64,000 nucleotides of DNA. Source: Adineta ricciae. Taxonomy: Eukaryota > Rotifera > Eurotatoria > Adinetida > Adinetidae. How positions within the stretch are numbered: position 1 is the first letter of the stretch; every line of letters begins with the position of its first letter. Below, in pieces: positions 1 to 12,093 of the stretch. The stretch lies in contig CAJNOJ010000309.1 in the NCBI GenBank assembly GCA_905250025.1, forward strand, positions 51,924 through 115,923, given 5' to 3'. The notes below the pieces were generated by a model, which saw only the letters and a program-made list of their open reading frames with translations, did not search any database and was not told the DNA's origin. Position numbers and translations under genes: made by a program.

Positions 1-1370
1 AAGTTTATACAAGATGGTCTCTTCCCGAAATCAAAACAAGAATTGACAAAGACGTCAATTGCTATTCCAACAACAGTTTCCAGAAGAATCACACTTCATC
101 GAAATTCACCAATTGCTGATGAAAACCGATTGAAAAGTCTTGAAAAACAATGTGGACATAGTTACAATCCATATTATCGAGGTTATTCCAAGGTACTTCA
201 TTCGGATAAAACATTAAATTATCTTGGTTTTCTTCTCCAATCTCATTCATTATTCTACTGTGCCGTACCAAAAGTTGCTACACGAACTATTCTTCCTTTT
301 ATCACATATCTTCATGTACGCGATGATTTGTTACCATTAACAAAAAATCATTCTTCACAAATGAATATGTTCAATTCAAAATCACAAAAAATCACGAACA
401 CTTTCAATTCTGAATATATAATGAAAATGATTTTTAATTCATCTCAGGTAAGTTGAAGTATCTGCAGGGAAAAACCCAAGGCGTTGTGTTTCTCTTTTCA
501 TTGTATTCGTTTGATTTCAAATCAACGTCACATTCTTTTTTCGTTTCCGATGTCTTTCGATATAAACAAAACACTTTTTAGGATCGTCTAGGAAAACCAA
601 ACATAGAATTATCCACGATTCTAACATCATTTTTATCACGTCTAATCCGTAAAAATGCATCTAAAGTTGATCTTTGGCTTTTGTATGAACAACAATCATT
701 ACCATACATTCGTCTTCGCAATTTAATCGATACATCACGAATCTTTTCTGCAAATTTCACGCGAGCGATATTTGTTCGACATCCGTTAGATCGTCTGGCA
801 TCAGCATACATAGATAAAATTGCTTCATTGAAAAATCGATCATCATCTTACGATGGACTACGTCAAAAGATTTGTCAACATAATTCTTTGTTCTATTTGA
901 ATATTTCCAAACCGAGATTTTCTTTTCAGCAAAAGAAAATCTTTTCCACCAATGCTGTTGAAGGTTGTCGAAATGTGATTCCAACATTCGAACATTTCCT
1001 TCAGTATATTTTCTCCAAAGGACTCAGAGACGATGTTCATTGGCAACCGTATACAAAATTGTGTCAAGTTTGTTTACTGAAATATAACTTTATTGGTAAA
1101 TATGAGACCATTGGGACAGATTTACAAAGATTAATGATGTTGTTGGGAATCAATTCACAAAAATGGAATCAGAATGATTATGCGAAAACAGGAAAGACGA
1201 AGGAAAATTATCAATCGTTATATAAAGATCTATCGTATCAAATGCTTTGTACTTTGAAACGATTTTATCATGATGATTTTAATGTGTTTAATTATCGATT
1301 TGAGGATTATTTAATTAAGAAAAAAGATCTTCATTGTCCACAAAGATCTTTTTCGGGAAAATTTCAATAA
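1..1370 (+). CDS. Carbohydrate sulfotransferase (HNK-1/CHST8-14 type), 5' partial
   Basis: Two exons are visible, about 1-447 and 582-1370. The intron (448-581) starts GTAAGT, ends TTTTAG and keeps the frame. The frame is open to the window edge, so the start codon or upstream exons lie outside. The first exon carries VPKVATRTI, which fits the 5'-phosphosulfate-binding loop of Golgi sulfotransferases. The second carries VRHPLDRLASAY, the classical 3'-phosphate-binding segment. The family moves sulfate from PAPS to sugar hydroxyls on glycoproteins or glycosaminoglycans in the Golgi lumen; the usual N-terminal signal anchor would be upstream. The acceptor sugar cannot be told. The C-terminal part (IGKYETIGTDLQRLMMLLG, FNYRFEDY) is also family-like. 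Confidence 0.85.
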
Positions 1371-1998
1371 AATTGTCAATGATATTTCGATGAGACAAAA
1401 AAAGAAAATGTGAATTTCTTTATTAACATGTCTTCTCTTTATGATTTAACCATACAGAAGAATATTCATTACAATCAAATATTCATTGATTCTCTCTGTC
1501 GCTCCTGAGAACATCGATTTTAGTATAATATATCTTAACCATTTGAAAATAACCTTCTATCATCTCCAAAGTGATACCATAGTGATCTTTGTTCAACTGA
1601 ATTTGAATCTCAATCTTCATCATGTCACATCGTTTTGTCCATCAATTCAAGGATTGTTTAGCGTTGATGATGGAAATGGAGCTTTTGAAAAGAAGCCGAA
1701 AGCTAAAAAAATGAATAATATATAACGGAGAATGAGAATCCAATCTCAATTTTGAAAATCATCATAATAAATACAAATTTCGTCTTCCCAATATATTCCA
1801 ATGATTCGACAGACATATCAATGTTAAATAAACATCAATGTTTTCACTTATCAAATGGTAGTATGTAACTGTCAGATAGAATCACAATAAACATATCTTT
1901 AAAAGAACGAAAGAATCTTTATTCGATTATGGAATGAATATTTATTATCAACGAGAATAAAACATCTGACAAAAGAAAACTAATCTGATTATTAATTG
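1371..1998. other. Intergenic stretch between convergent genes
   Basis: AT-rich sequence between the ends of the sulfotransferase and EF-hand genes. Short open frames here (for example 1486-1725) have no recognisable motif and no splice context. I see no gene. Confidence 0.6.
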
Positions 1999-2608
1999 TT
2001 ATGTATGTAAAAGAAATTCAATAAAATCGTGATAATTAATTGAGCCAGTTTTGTTCGGATCGGCTTGGTTAATCATATCATCAGCTTCGTCTTCAGTTAA
2101 TTCACAATCCCAAAACTAAAACAATGAATTCTTCTCATTTTCTTCGGAAAATTGATCTGAAAAGAAACTTTACTCGAACGAATTTTTTTAATTCATTTGC
2201 ATTAATTGTTCCATTTTTATCTTTATCAAAAACATTAAATGTTCCTCGAAGTTCTTCTTCAAGATCTTGTTGATTAATCGGTGTTGTCATGATGGAAAGA
2301 AACTCTTTCATATCGATTCCACCTGATTGATCTTCATTAGTTGATCCAATTAACAAATGCGCTTCGTCTACCGAAATTTTCATATCTTCACAAATGAACA
2401 CAAAGTCAATGAGTGAAAAACAACATTGGAAACTACCTGCGGCTTTTGCAACTTGAAGAAGATCATCCGGACCGATAAAACCTTTGGCCCGAATATCCAT
2501 AAGAGAAAACGATGCTTGAAAATCTTGGATTTTTTCTGCGGATAATTCAATCGGTAACGATAAATTTTGCGCTCGCGTTCCGCCCGCTAATTCATTTTCG
2601 CTTGTCAT
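1999..2608 (-). CDS. Four-EF-hand calcium-binding protein (calmodulin/centrin-like)
   Basis: Three exons on the minus strand: 2437-2608, 2174-2385 and 1999-2115, giving 166 aa. The 51 nt intron 2386-2436 is inferred because its removal restores normal spacing between EF-hands 1 and 2; both introns have GT-AG ends and keep phase. EF3 (DKDKNGTINANE) is canonical. EF1 (DIRAKGFIGPDD) lacks several ligand residues and ends in Asp, EF2 begins with Asn, and EF4 (DPNKTGSINYHD) ends in Asp, so not all sites need bind calcium. The length fits centrin or calmodulin-like proteins or a myosin-type light chain; I cannot separate these. Confidence 0.8.
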
Positions 2609-2934
2609 GTTTAGAAAACAAAAATCTTCTAAAAAAAACGTCTTCGATATAAAGCTGATCTTATCTATTGGTTTGCTTCTTCATTATTACAAATATCTCA
2701 TATACTAAATACACACACAATGTATTAAAGAAGAGAAACATCGAATAACATTTGAATTGAGAAAAAAAAAGTTTTTCGACTCGTTAAAAAAACAGACAAA
2801 TGAAGTTTGTTCTATCTTTTTCTGTCATACAGCAATACATACACACAAAAAAGAGAGTGAAAAGAAGATTTATTGAATGTTTAGAGTAGATAGAGAGATA
2901 GATGAAGAGAATTCTTTGTATGTTGCCANACAAA

Positions 2935-3441
<507 letters not shown>

Positions 3442-4235
3442 ACTGATCTGACGCTTTCTCATCTGTGTATATAAATGTAGAAACAATCTATTTGAAAATG
3501 AACTTTATCTCATTGTCTTGTAACTTTATTTCTCTCACTTTTTTTTGTATAAACATTTATTTATTCGAGATCATTCTTCGTTCGCTTTTACATACATAGA
3601 AAGAAAATAATTGAACAATTTTCAATGTAAAGTTAATAAATAGATGTTCTGTCTGAAAAACTAAATGTGGTCGGCGTTATTTCAGAATGCAAAGATTTAT
3701 TTTATGAAAGTATTCAACTGTTCGAGGTCAGAGGGTGTGAAAGTGTTCTCCGATGATGATTTGTGAGACTGAAGTTCGAACTCGTTTAAATCTATCGAAT
3801 CACTGAGCAAAAAAGAGTGTCATACTGTTCGTTGAAGATTAACAAGAGAATGCACTTTTATTCATGTTCTTTCGAAATGAGTCAACGAGAATCTTCTAGA
3901 AACGTTTTTGTCGCGATTGTTACTATAAATAGGTCAATCTCTCATCGTAGGAATAAATACAATTACAAAGATCAGAAATATCGTGAGAAAAACTATGCAG
4001 AATGAAATCTGTATTGAATAAACACATTTCGATTTTCTATTCGGCATAAATGAAATGAATTCTAAAAGTAATCACCTTACTTCTTTTGTTTCTGTCTGCT
4101 TTTAAACTTAAGAGTATTCGTTTTCTCTACACCGTTGAAGCACAAAATTGAAATGAAAACCAGGAAGTGCCATGAACTTCATTCTGATTGTATAAAAACC
4201 TCCTGAAGATTTCTTTTACCATATTAATTTTCCTC
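3442..4235. other. Intergenic stretch
   Basis: AT-rich, with polyadenylation-like AATAAA sites after the Atg8 gene. The small open frame 3817-4005 shows no motif. Nothing else is supported. Confidence 0.5.
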
Positions 4236-4239
4236 TAAC

Positions 4240-5066
4240 AACAATATTGAGTTCATTGACACCAATTCAGTTAGTGCAACAGTAACTACTTCGTTATATG
4301 TCTCTATTTACGATCATTGTCGGTACAATTGGGAATACTCTTAATTGTATCATATTTACTCGTCGATCGCTTCGACGAAATTCTTATTCAATCTACTTTT
4401 TTACATTGAGTATTGCGATCTAATTCATTTGTGTAACTCGGGTCTTATACAGTTTTTCAATTATCGTTCCGCTTACTCAGATAGCTTTCTATTGTAAAAC
4501 GAAGACATTTTAAACTTATATTGATTTACCAGGCTCGGTCTTGTTCATTGTAGGAGCTTGTATGGATCGTTATGCGTCAAGCGCATCAGCAACTCTCGAA
4601 CTTGATCTTTCAGTCGAACTGACGATTGCTGGTCAAGTTATTACAGGCATTGCAATTCTTGTTCTCCTAGTTTACTTTCAAATGAATATGTGTTTTGATG
4701 GAAGTGTTCAGTCAGCTAATTGTTACGCTTTCCTCGTCATTTTGTAGGACATGGAATGATTTGAAGTTATCGGAGTAATTTGTACTGCTGTACTTTCGTT
4801 CCCAATTTTAGTTCAGAAAATCTGTTCAGAAATGACTTTACATCAAAGAAACGCAAGAAATCAAAAGTTTCTTTGCAACGTTCGTGGTTTTATTAGCTTT
4901 TCTAAACACTTCAACATCATTGTATCTATTCATATTGACCGGAAAAGTTCGCCGAAAAGATTTAAAGCAACTCTTTTACCCAAAACGAAAACAACAGATA
5001 AAAATGACCTAAATAAAGAAAAAGCTTCGCATTTAATTGACATATTGCGTCTTTTGAAAACAAAAT
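4240..5066 (+). pseudogene. Decayed rhodopsin-like GPCR
   Basis: Conceptual translation shows GTIGNTLNCIIFTRRSLRR, the TM1 Asn motif and first intracellular loop of a rotifer-type rhodopsin-like receptor. Then come a TM3-end DRY-like motif (MDRYASSASA), a later TM stretch, and a TM7/helix-8 end (LYLFILTGKVRRKDLKQLF). The pieces lie in different frames and are interrupted by stop codons, for instance after TLSIAI and after the cytosolic TM3 segment. No intron arrangement repairs all of them. It belongs to the same broad family as the intact receptor at 58251-59248, which has the same GNxLxxxIFTRxSLRR signature. Confidence 0.7.
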
Positions 5067-5070
5067 AAAG

Positions 5071-5844
5071 ATTTTCAGACAAAAGTAGAATTTCATCTTC
5101 TAGTAAATATATCTGTCGTTATTACTAATACAGTTTGGCAACATATGGCTCAATGTGTGATGCACTCGAGATTGAAAATAGATGAAAAGTGATTTTCTCA
5201 ATACGTCTACTCTTCTTTGACTTTTACGTATTCATTATCATCATCATCATCTATCTATTCGAAGATGCGACGCCACATTTTCGGAATTAAGTGAGCGTCT
5301 GGAAGAATATTTATAATCGGACAAAACATGAGAACGACTGAGTATCAATGTGCTGGTTGTGTTGGACATACAGTCAATAAGAACTGCGACCTTTTGAGGA
5401 AGTGTTACGTAATTCAACGTAAAAACAAGAACAATTTGCTCTTCGAACTTTAACTAGATATGCAACTATTTTGATACAAAAAGTGAAAAAAAAATCGAAA
5501 AATTGCGGCATCTCTTGAAAGCTTGTGAAAACACGTTTTCTGATAAAAAATTTTGAAAAGATCACGTGTATTGGAATGCCTTCGGAAATTCTTCTACCAT
5601 TACCGAACTCGAAGTGAATGAATGAGGTATGTAGGTTATCATTTGCACGTCCCATTATTGCTGTACAAAGAAAAATGACCGTCGTTCGATCCGACTACAC
5701 AATCATTTTCGTGTTAAAACAAAGGAAACGTTTCTCTGATTGATCGAGGTCTAAAATATCATCTACATGTGCGTTAAACAAAAGAAAAGAGAAAGTGAAC
5801 GAACGAAATAGATCTAATCTAATCGTCATTTATTGATTTAAAAC
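5071..5844. other. Intergenic stretch with coding-like debris
   Basis: Around 5330-5450 a short frame reads QCAGCVGHTVNKNCD, vaguely like a Cys/His finger, but it ends in stops and has no continuation. No gene is supported. Confidence 0.35.
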
Positions 5845-7444
5845 ATGACTAGTAACACATCCCGTCGTCATCCATTAAAACGCGTTCGACCAGACCATGA
5901 AAATCAGGGTTCATTTATTTCTTCTAATGAACAAACAAAGAAAAAACTTTGTCGACAATCTTCCGAAGGTTTTCTAATTGATTGGATTCGAACTTGACGA
6001 ATATGAAGATATGTGTTTTTTTACGTTCATTTAAGATTCTGCATTTGTTGAAAATGAGAAATCGTCTGATGAACGTGCATTTGATCTGTTTCACAAGTAA
6101 AGTCTTTTGTTGTCACATCGAAGAAATCCTTTCTTTGTATTCTTTCAGTGAATATTTCCTTCAATTTCGTCCATATTTCAAACATCGCCCGATCGTTACT
6201 CAATTTATTGAACATCTTTGGTCCAACATGACCGAACTTGCCAAGGTATCATTTGTCAAGAAGATTCTCAAAGAACAAGGAATTTACGATATTTCATCGC
6301 GAAATTTTCATGAAAATGAAACATTTTCCAATGATGGTACAGAATCTCCTTCGTCTTCGACAAAATTCTTCTCCTTTTTCGTATAGAAAATGATTCTCAA
6401 ATCAATAAATCCTTGAACGAAAGTCGAGCAAATCTTCCTACGTGGAAAACAGACAATAGTTACAGTCGAAGTTTCATAAACGATCTTTTAAACTACATGA
6501 AATATTCCATCGCACCTCGATTTACTGATAAAAAGTAAACATATTATAATCAAAGGACCAAATTTGTGAGATTTTCTTTTATTTATAGATTATCGGCAAA
6601 AATTCCTGCTCCACTTCGACGATCTTCACGTATACGTCGAGCACCGAGTAAATGTTCTTGTTCATCGTGTATAACAACGCACGGATCTGAAGAACACTCG
6701 ACGTCTATGTCGAATCTGGCTGATGGTTCAGGTAAGAAGCTTATCTGAAGTGAAAAACCACTTTTTCATTGGATTTTTAGAATATCGAATGTTTCAACAT
6801 TTGATTGACCATTTTCATCNAAAATTCCTGCTCCACTTCGACGATCTTCACGTATACGTCGAGCACCGAGTAAATGTTCTTGTTCATCGTGTATAACAAC
6901 GCACGGATCTGAAGAACACTCGACGTCTATGTCGAATCTGGCTGATGGTTCAGGTAAGAAGCTTATCTGAAGTGAAAAACCACTTTTTCATTGGATTTTT
7001 AGAATATCGAATGTTTCAACATTTGATTGACCATTTTCATCAACTGTAAGACAAACATGAACAAAGAAGTGTCAATAAATATTCGATTGTTTTAGTGATG
7101 ATCAACTTGAAAATCGTTCAACTGAAAATGTCAAACCAATTGAAGATTCAACTCAAATGCCGCTAAGCGAAGTTTGAGTTTTTTCATTTTTGTTTTAAAT
7201 GATAAAGTTTGATTTTTAATAGATCAATGAATCAATCACCGCTCCACTCGTATCCGAAGTTCCAACTGAACAACCGTCATATTCAACTGAATATTCAACT
7301 GATTCAGCGATAACTTCAGCTGAAAATGATTGTTCAATTCATAATTCAGATGAACGCCCAGCACGACGTACTTATGTTATATTAACAGAACTTGATGAAC
7401 CATTTTTTGGTCCTTATTCAATTGAATTTACAATAACAATTTAA
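5845..7444 (+). CDS. Unrecognised multi-exon protein
   Basis: Exons inferred at 5845-5968, 6036-6096, 6149-6336, 6387-6534, 6589-6731, 7003-7045 (or its duplicate from 6781), 7096-7171 and 7223-7444. Junctions are GT-AG and phases agree across all of them. I do not recognise the family. The N-terminus is basic (RRHPLKRVR). The middle has an Arg/Ser-rich segment (LRRSSRIRRAPSKCSCSSC), and the C-terminus is acidic, Ser/Thr-rich and ends EPFFGPYSIEFTITI. This could be a nuclear or regulatory protein, but no domain supports that. Exons five and six are present twice because of a 221 bp direct duplication around the N at 6820, which I judge an assembly artefact. Confidence 0.6.
6599..7041. repeat. 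221 bp perfect direct duplication around a single N
   Basis: 6599-6819 and 6821-7041 are the same sequence, separated only by N at 6820. The second copy starts inside an exon without a splice acceptor. This is what two overlapping contig ends joined by a one-base gap look like. Confidence 0.85.
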
Positions 7445-8068
7445 AATTCTCTTCTTTCTTTTGTTCTTTTCAATATACCCGATTGCTTGTGTTTGTATTT
7501 TTTGTAAATCACTTCCAGTTAGTTTTTGTTTATATATATATATTGTGTATTCATTTCAAATCTATTCTATACATACATTTCATTAAGAATTTCTCTCTCT
7601 CTCTCTATTTTGAAATATTTTCTTTTCTTCTTTTCCTTCTATGATGAACAGACACAATACCCATAATTTTGTTAAATAAAGCATCTTTATTAGCAAAGAT
7701 CAATAAATACTTGTTGCTTAGTTACTCACAGCTAAAACCATCCGAGCATCAGTAGATGTCGCTTTTGCAAAATTGATAAATATTTTGCTTTGTCTTTCGA
7801 ATAATTCATCGCATGAACGAATCATTCTGCAATGGATATTGATCTGCGAAGTTCGAATGAAAATATCTAAGCGGAGTCTCTGCTGTAACAACGATAGCTA
7901 TGATGTCTTGTCATTTGTAAACTATGGTTGTTGGGCATAAAACATATACTCACAGAAAAGATTTTGTTTTTTGATTGCTGTTTAGTGACATGATTTGTTT
8001 CGTTGTGAATATCTTTGAATTACTTATTCAGATTTGAGAATAATCAATCACGATTCTTCGCAGGAAAT
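7445..8068. other. Intergenic and upstream region of RSPH3
   Basis: Contains a short CT-rich microsatellite near 7590-7606. A CAG acceptor-like site just before the RSPH3 ATG suggests a spliced 5' leader. No gene is seen. Confidence 0.45.
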
Positions 8069-9628
8069 ATGGCCGCTACACTTGTTAAACCACCAAATTC
8101 AACATATACATTTGCCAGTCAACCTAAAGCCGTCCAACAATTGCAAGGACAACGACAAAAGTTTCGGCAAGCACCTGTTGATTCGCAGTATGTTCCGTTG
8201 ATTTGTTTCACTTGAGTCCTGGCAATATTTACTTCAGGGATGAAAGCAATATTTATGGAAACATCATGTATGATCGTCGTGTTATCCGTGGAAACACTTA
8301 TGCACTTCATACACTTCCTGCTGTGAGTGACTTTCTTGGTAATTTGACAATAAAATTCGAGCTTTATATTCTGTTTAAATAGAATGCTCAACCAGATCCG
8401 ATTGAAGTTCAACGTCAACAAGAGGCGAAACGACGAGCGATAGCAAGACGAAAAGCTCGAGAACAGATTCGTACAAGAACACCTGAACCTGTACATGATC
8501 GAAGAAATGTTGACGTTCAAACTGAACTCTATCTTGAAGAACTCAGGTAACGAAGAATATTCATTGACATCGATATTGACAAAACGGTTCTGTTCAATCT
8601 TCAGCGATCGAATAGAAGAAGCCGATGTTGACGTTCAAACAGATGCATTTCTTGATCGTCCACCATCACCTTTATTCATTCCACAATCAACTGGCAAAGA
8701 TGTTTCTACTCAAATTGAAGATGGCGATGTAAAACTATTCCTTATTTCTTGTTTTGGATAAACGTCCATTTTCTCTTTAGTTGTTTGATTTCGATCTCGA
8801 GGTAAAACCAATCGTTGAAACACTAGTTGGTAAAACAGTTGAACAAGCATTGATTGAAGTCGCCGAAGAAGAAGAACTTGCCGAAATTCGTGAACAACAA
8901 CGAGAATATGAAGAATTGCGTAATGCTGAATTAATTGAATTACAACGATTAGAAGAACAAGAAAGACGTTTAAGAGCTGAGAAAGATCGACGAATGCAAC
9001 AAGCGAAAGAATCACTTCAAGCTGAACAAGATGTTGCACAAAAGATTGCAGCGCGAGCTTTTGCTAAAGCCTATTTACAAGATCTTGTTCCAAGTGTATT
9101 TAACAACTTGAGAGAAAATGGATACTTCTATGATCCTGTTGAACACGGTAAGAGACTTTCGTTTGGAAAATTAAATAAAAATATACATATATGAATTTAC
9201 TTTAGAAATTGAAACATCATTTATGCCTTGGTTAATGAATAAGACTTTGTCACATGTTAATCAATTAGTACTTGGTCGAACTATTCTTGATTCAATTATT
9301 CGTGATGTTGTCAATCAACGAATTGATGATTATGAAAAATTAGCAGACACATTAAAACAAGTTATTGAAGGTGCCGTAGATATGGGAACATCAACTGGTG
9401 ATGTTGTACTAAATACTGATCGACATGAATCGGGACATGATGAAGCACCTGTGAATACTAATGACGAAGGAGAAACAAATGTCAGTGCCTTGCCAACTGG
9501 TAAATAAATATCATTTTTTCTTTCGTTCGACAAATAGATCAATGGAATAAATGTATTTAGATGATATTCTTGATGAACGTGATGAAGATCAAGCAAATGC
9601 AGAAGAAGAAACAGGCGCTGAACAATAA
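8069..9628 (+). CDS. RSPH3: Radial spoke head protein 3 homolog
   Basis: Seven exons: 8069-8187, 8238-8322, 8383-8546, 8605-8728, 8781-9147, 9206-9499 and 9561-9628, all with phase-consistent GT-AG introns. The order of segments matches the RSP3 family: an N-terminal repeat region with DVQTELYLEEL and DVDVQTDAFLDRPPSP, then the conserved FDFDLEVKPIVETLVGKTVE block. A long charged helix follows (EEEELAEIREQQREYEELRN), then AFAKAYLQDLVPSVFNNLRENGYF and an acidic tail. RSP3 is the dimeric A-kinase-anchoring stalk protein that fixes radial spokes to outer doublets in motile 9+2 axonemes. Rotifers depend on cilia for feeding and movement, so this is an expected housekeeping gene. Confidence 0.93.
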
Positions 9629-10339
9629 TTTGATCTTGGGAAAATCTTTCGTTTCTTTTTTTTTGCTTCTAAACTTAGTTCATGTTTTTGTCTATGTCTG
9701 CTTTTTCATTTTATCGTCGGAAACCAACAATAATAAATTTTTTTTGAATACAAAAGATTTTCTGATCTTCTTTAGTTAATCATATTCACATGATACAAAT
9801 TAGCTTTTTGAATGTGTACACGAAGCACTTCCAGCCGCACTTTACAAGGTTATGATAGCTTGGATGATACGATCAAGTTCGAAGAAAATATGATGTATTA
9901 AAAAAATCTAAGTTGCCCTTATTGATGTCAAAACCTAAAGCATTCTTTTTTTCAAGTATTTCTAGAACTTTTCAAACATAGTATTCTATGAAGAGAGTGT
10001 ATTTCTATTATAAAACATGCATTGTACTATCCTTTTCTCAGATGTATTTAACACGCCAACTGTTCAATCTCAATCAGTATCATGTAGGCGAATCAATGAT
10101 TCGGTGTCAAAATTGAAATTAATATAAGTTAAACTTTATACATTCTTTCTTTCAATAAAGTACAAAGAATATTTAGAAATTTTCTTTTGATTGAAGTATG
10201 CCACTAGCTTTCATTTTCTGAAATATCTTTGACAGTTACTCGATTTTGTTCATCAAGATATTCAAATATTATACAAAAGAATAAAAGCAATCATATGAAA
10301 CAAAATTGATTACACATTAGGCGACTTTGGTTATAATCT
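9629..10339. other. Intergenic stretch
   Basis: Begins with an AATAAA-like polyadenylation region of RSPH3 near 9732. The rest is AT-rich and I see nothing in it. Confidence 0.5.
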
Positions 10340-10921
10340 CATATGAGTTTTCATCACTTCAACATTCTCTTTAATATATCTTTGATACATATATAATTTT
10401 TTGTTAAATGTCCATGTTGATCCCATTTTCGAATAAGCTCAGCATCTTTTTGTTGTTCGGGAGTAAGCCAAGGCCAAAATGATCAATTGATGCATTTCTC
10501 AGGCGTGTTTCTTGACGACTAAATAATTCGATTATTGATCGTGCAACAATATTAGTTGATGCTTCTGTTGACAAATTGAAACATTTGATTACTTTTTGAG
10601 TTGATTACTTAGCTATAAACGAGTTTCTTTCCCAATGATGAACCTGTTGTAGAGTTTTTACTAATTCATTGTTTATCATATGTAGTTTGTTGCTTTTTTT
10701 ATGTAATTCTTCACAGACAGCGTTTAGTTTCGTATGGAATAAAACAGACAATGGGAGCATAGTTTGTTCAACTTTTTAAATGAAATCAATTTGAATCGAG
10801 GATGTATGTGTATCGGTGATATCAGAAAGGTTCTTCTTAAATTCATTATATCTTCTTGCATTTTTTGTTTTCGTAAACCTAAAAGACAATAGAAATACAA
10901 ATACAAATCGAACAAAATCAC
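10340..10921 (-). pseudogene. Coiled-coil protein remnant, unrecognised
   Basis: The minus strand reads as coding-like pieces: LFHTKLNAVCEELHKKSNK, then NELVKTLQQVHHWERNSFIA, ARSIIELFSRQETRLRNAS and FWPWLTPEQQKDAELIRKWD. They are helical and charged with coding-like codon use. At least one stop and frame changes separate them, and I find no clean intron set or start. It may be a decayed gene or a gene with exons I failed to resolve. No function is assigned. Confidence 0.35.
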
Positions 10922-11358
10922 AAGAGAGAAAAGTAGATTTTTAGTTTATGATAATAAGATTAATAGTCAAAAGAGAACAGAGTAAGACAGCTCAGACATC
11001 CACACTGTTCACCCACGTCGACGTTCTATTCCAAGAATTTGTTTATTATAATTATTAAAATATCACCTGAATGCCGTCGTAAAGAATGAATATAAAAATA
11101 CGACAAAAGGACGTTTCCTATACGTGTTGTACTGTAACTTGATTTAATCGAAACATGATCTCCATTATGATATCGAATCTAAACTGAGCGAAAGTGGGTG
11201 AGAAATTATGTAGAAACCTTCACTATTTAAATCGAGTTAACGATTTCTACACTACTCCTTTTCTGTATCTGAAATGACTACCGTATTAGATCGTTTTCGT
11301 TCCAATGTGACACGAGAAAATGATTGAATAGAATGTCAAATTTATTGAATTCAACCAA

Positions 11359-12093
11359 ATGACGCGCGCACAAAGTTTATTTATTTATTTTCTTAATAAA
11401 GAAAAACAAATGTATTCATCTGCACCGGCCTATACGAAGCAAAATTTTCATATTTTTTATGGTAATATGTTGTTACCAGAAGCAGATTTTATTACTTTCC
11501 AAGACTTAGGTGAAGGATGGGGTATGATCTCACTCGAAATAACATAATTACTATTTACTGAAAAACAAAACATTCCTCTTTTCTTTCTTGCAGCAAAAGA
11601 CACGCATCGAGTCTTTTACATGGGCCATTTAGTTCCAAATGCTGATCCGTTCTTTATTAAGCTTATCGGCTCTGGCTATGCCAAAGATATGCATCGAGTC
11701 TTTTATATGGGTCATTTAGTTCCTCATGCTGATCCATTCTTTTTTAAGATTATTGATTTTGACTATGCAAAAGATAATCATCGTGTCTATCTACATGGAC
11801 AACTTTTACCGACTGCTAATGCCGTCAGTTTCACTCCTCTCGCTGATAGTGGCATGCCAATTGCTCCATCCAGTCCAATATATCCACCAGTTATGACACC
11901 TGCTTATGTTCATCCAACGATTTCACACTCAAATCATATGATACCATCATCAATGCATCCATCTAATCATTCAATAACACCAATACATCACCCATACCAT
12001 ATGACCACAACACCTACTCATCAACCAAATCAAACTGTTGTAGGAGGATATCTTAGAAGTAACGATTCAGTTCATAGTTGTATCTTAATATAA
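11359..12093 (+). CDS. DKNYY-like repeat protein
   Basis: Two exons, 11359-11521 and 11594-12093, about 220 aa; the phase-1 intron has GTATGA and CAG ends. Three consecutive units read YTKQNFHIFYGNMLLPEAD, AKDTHRVFYMGHLVPNADP and YAKDMHRVFYMGHLVPHADP, followed by a partial fourth (YAKDNHRVYLHGQLLPTAN). This is the pattern of the DKNYY family: a (D/K)xxxVFYxGxLxPxADPxxFxxL unit common in bacterial surface proteins. A His/Pro/Thr-rich tail follows (SNHMIPSSMHPSNHS, THQPNQ). No signal peptide or TM segment is visible. Function is unknown. The 3' half exists again at 30422-30802. Confidence 0.7.

Noticed and set aside
5330-5660. Possible B-box or RING-like Cys pattern and a 93-codon minus frame
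   Set aside because: Too few Cys/His ligands and immediate stops; the minus frame has no motif.
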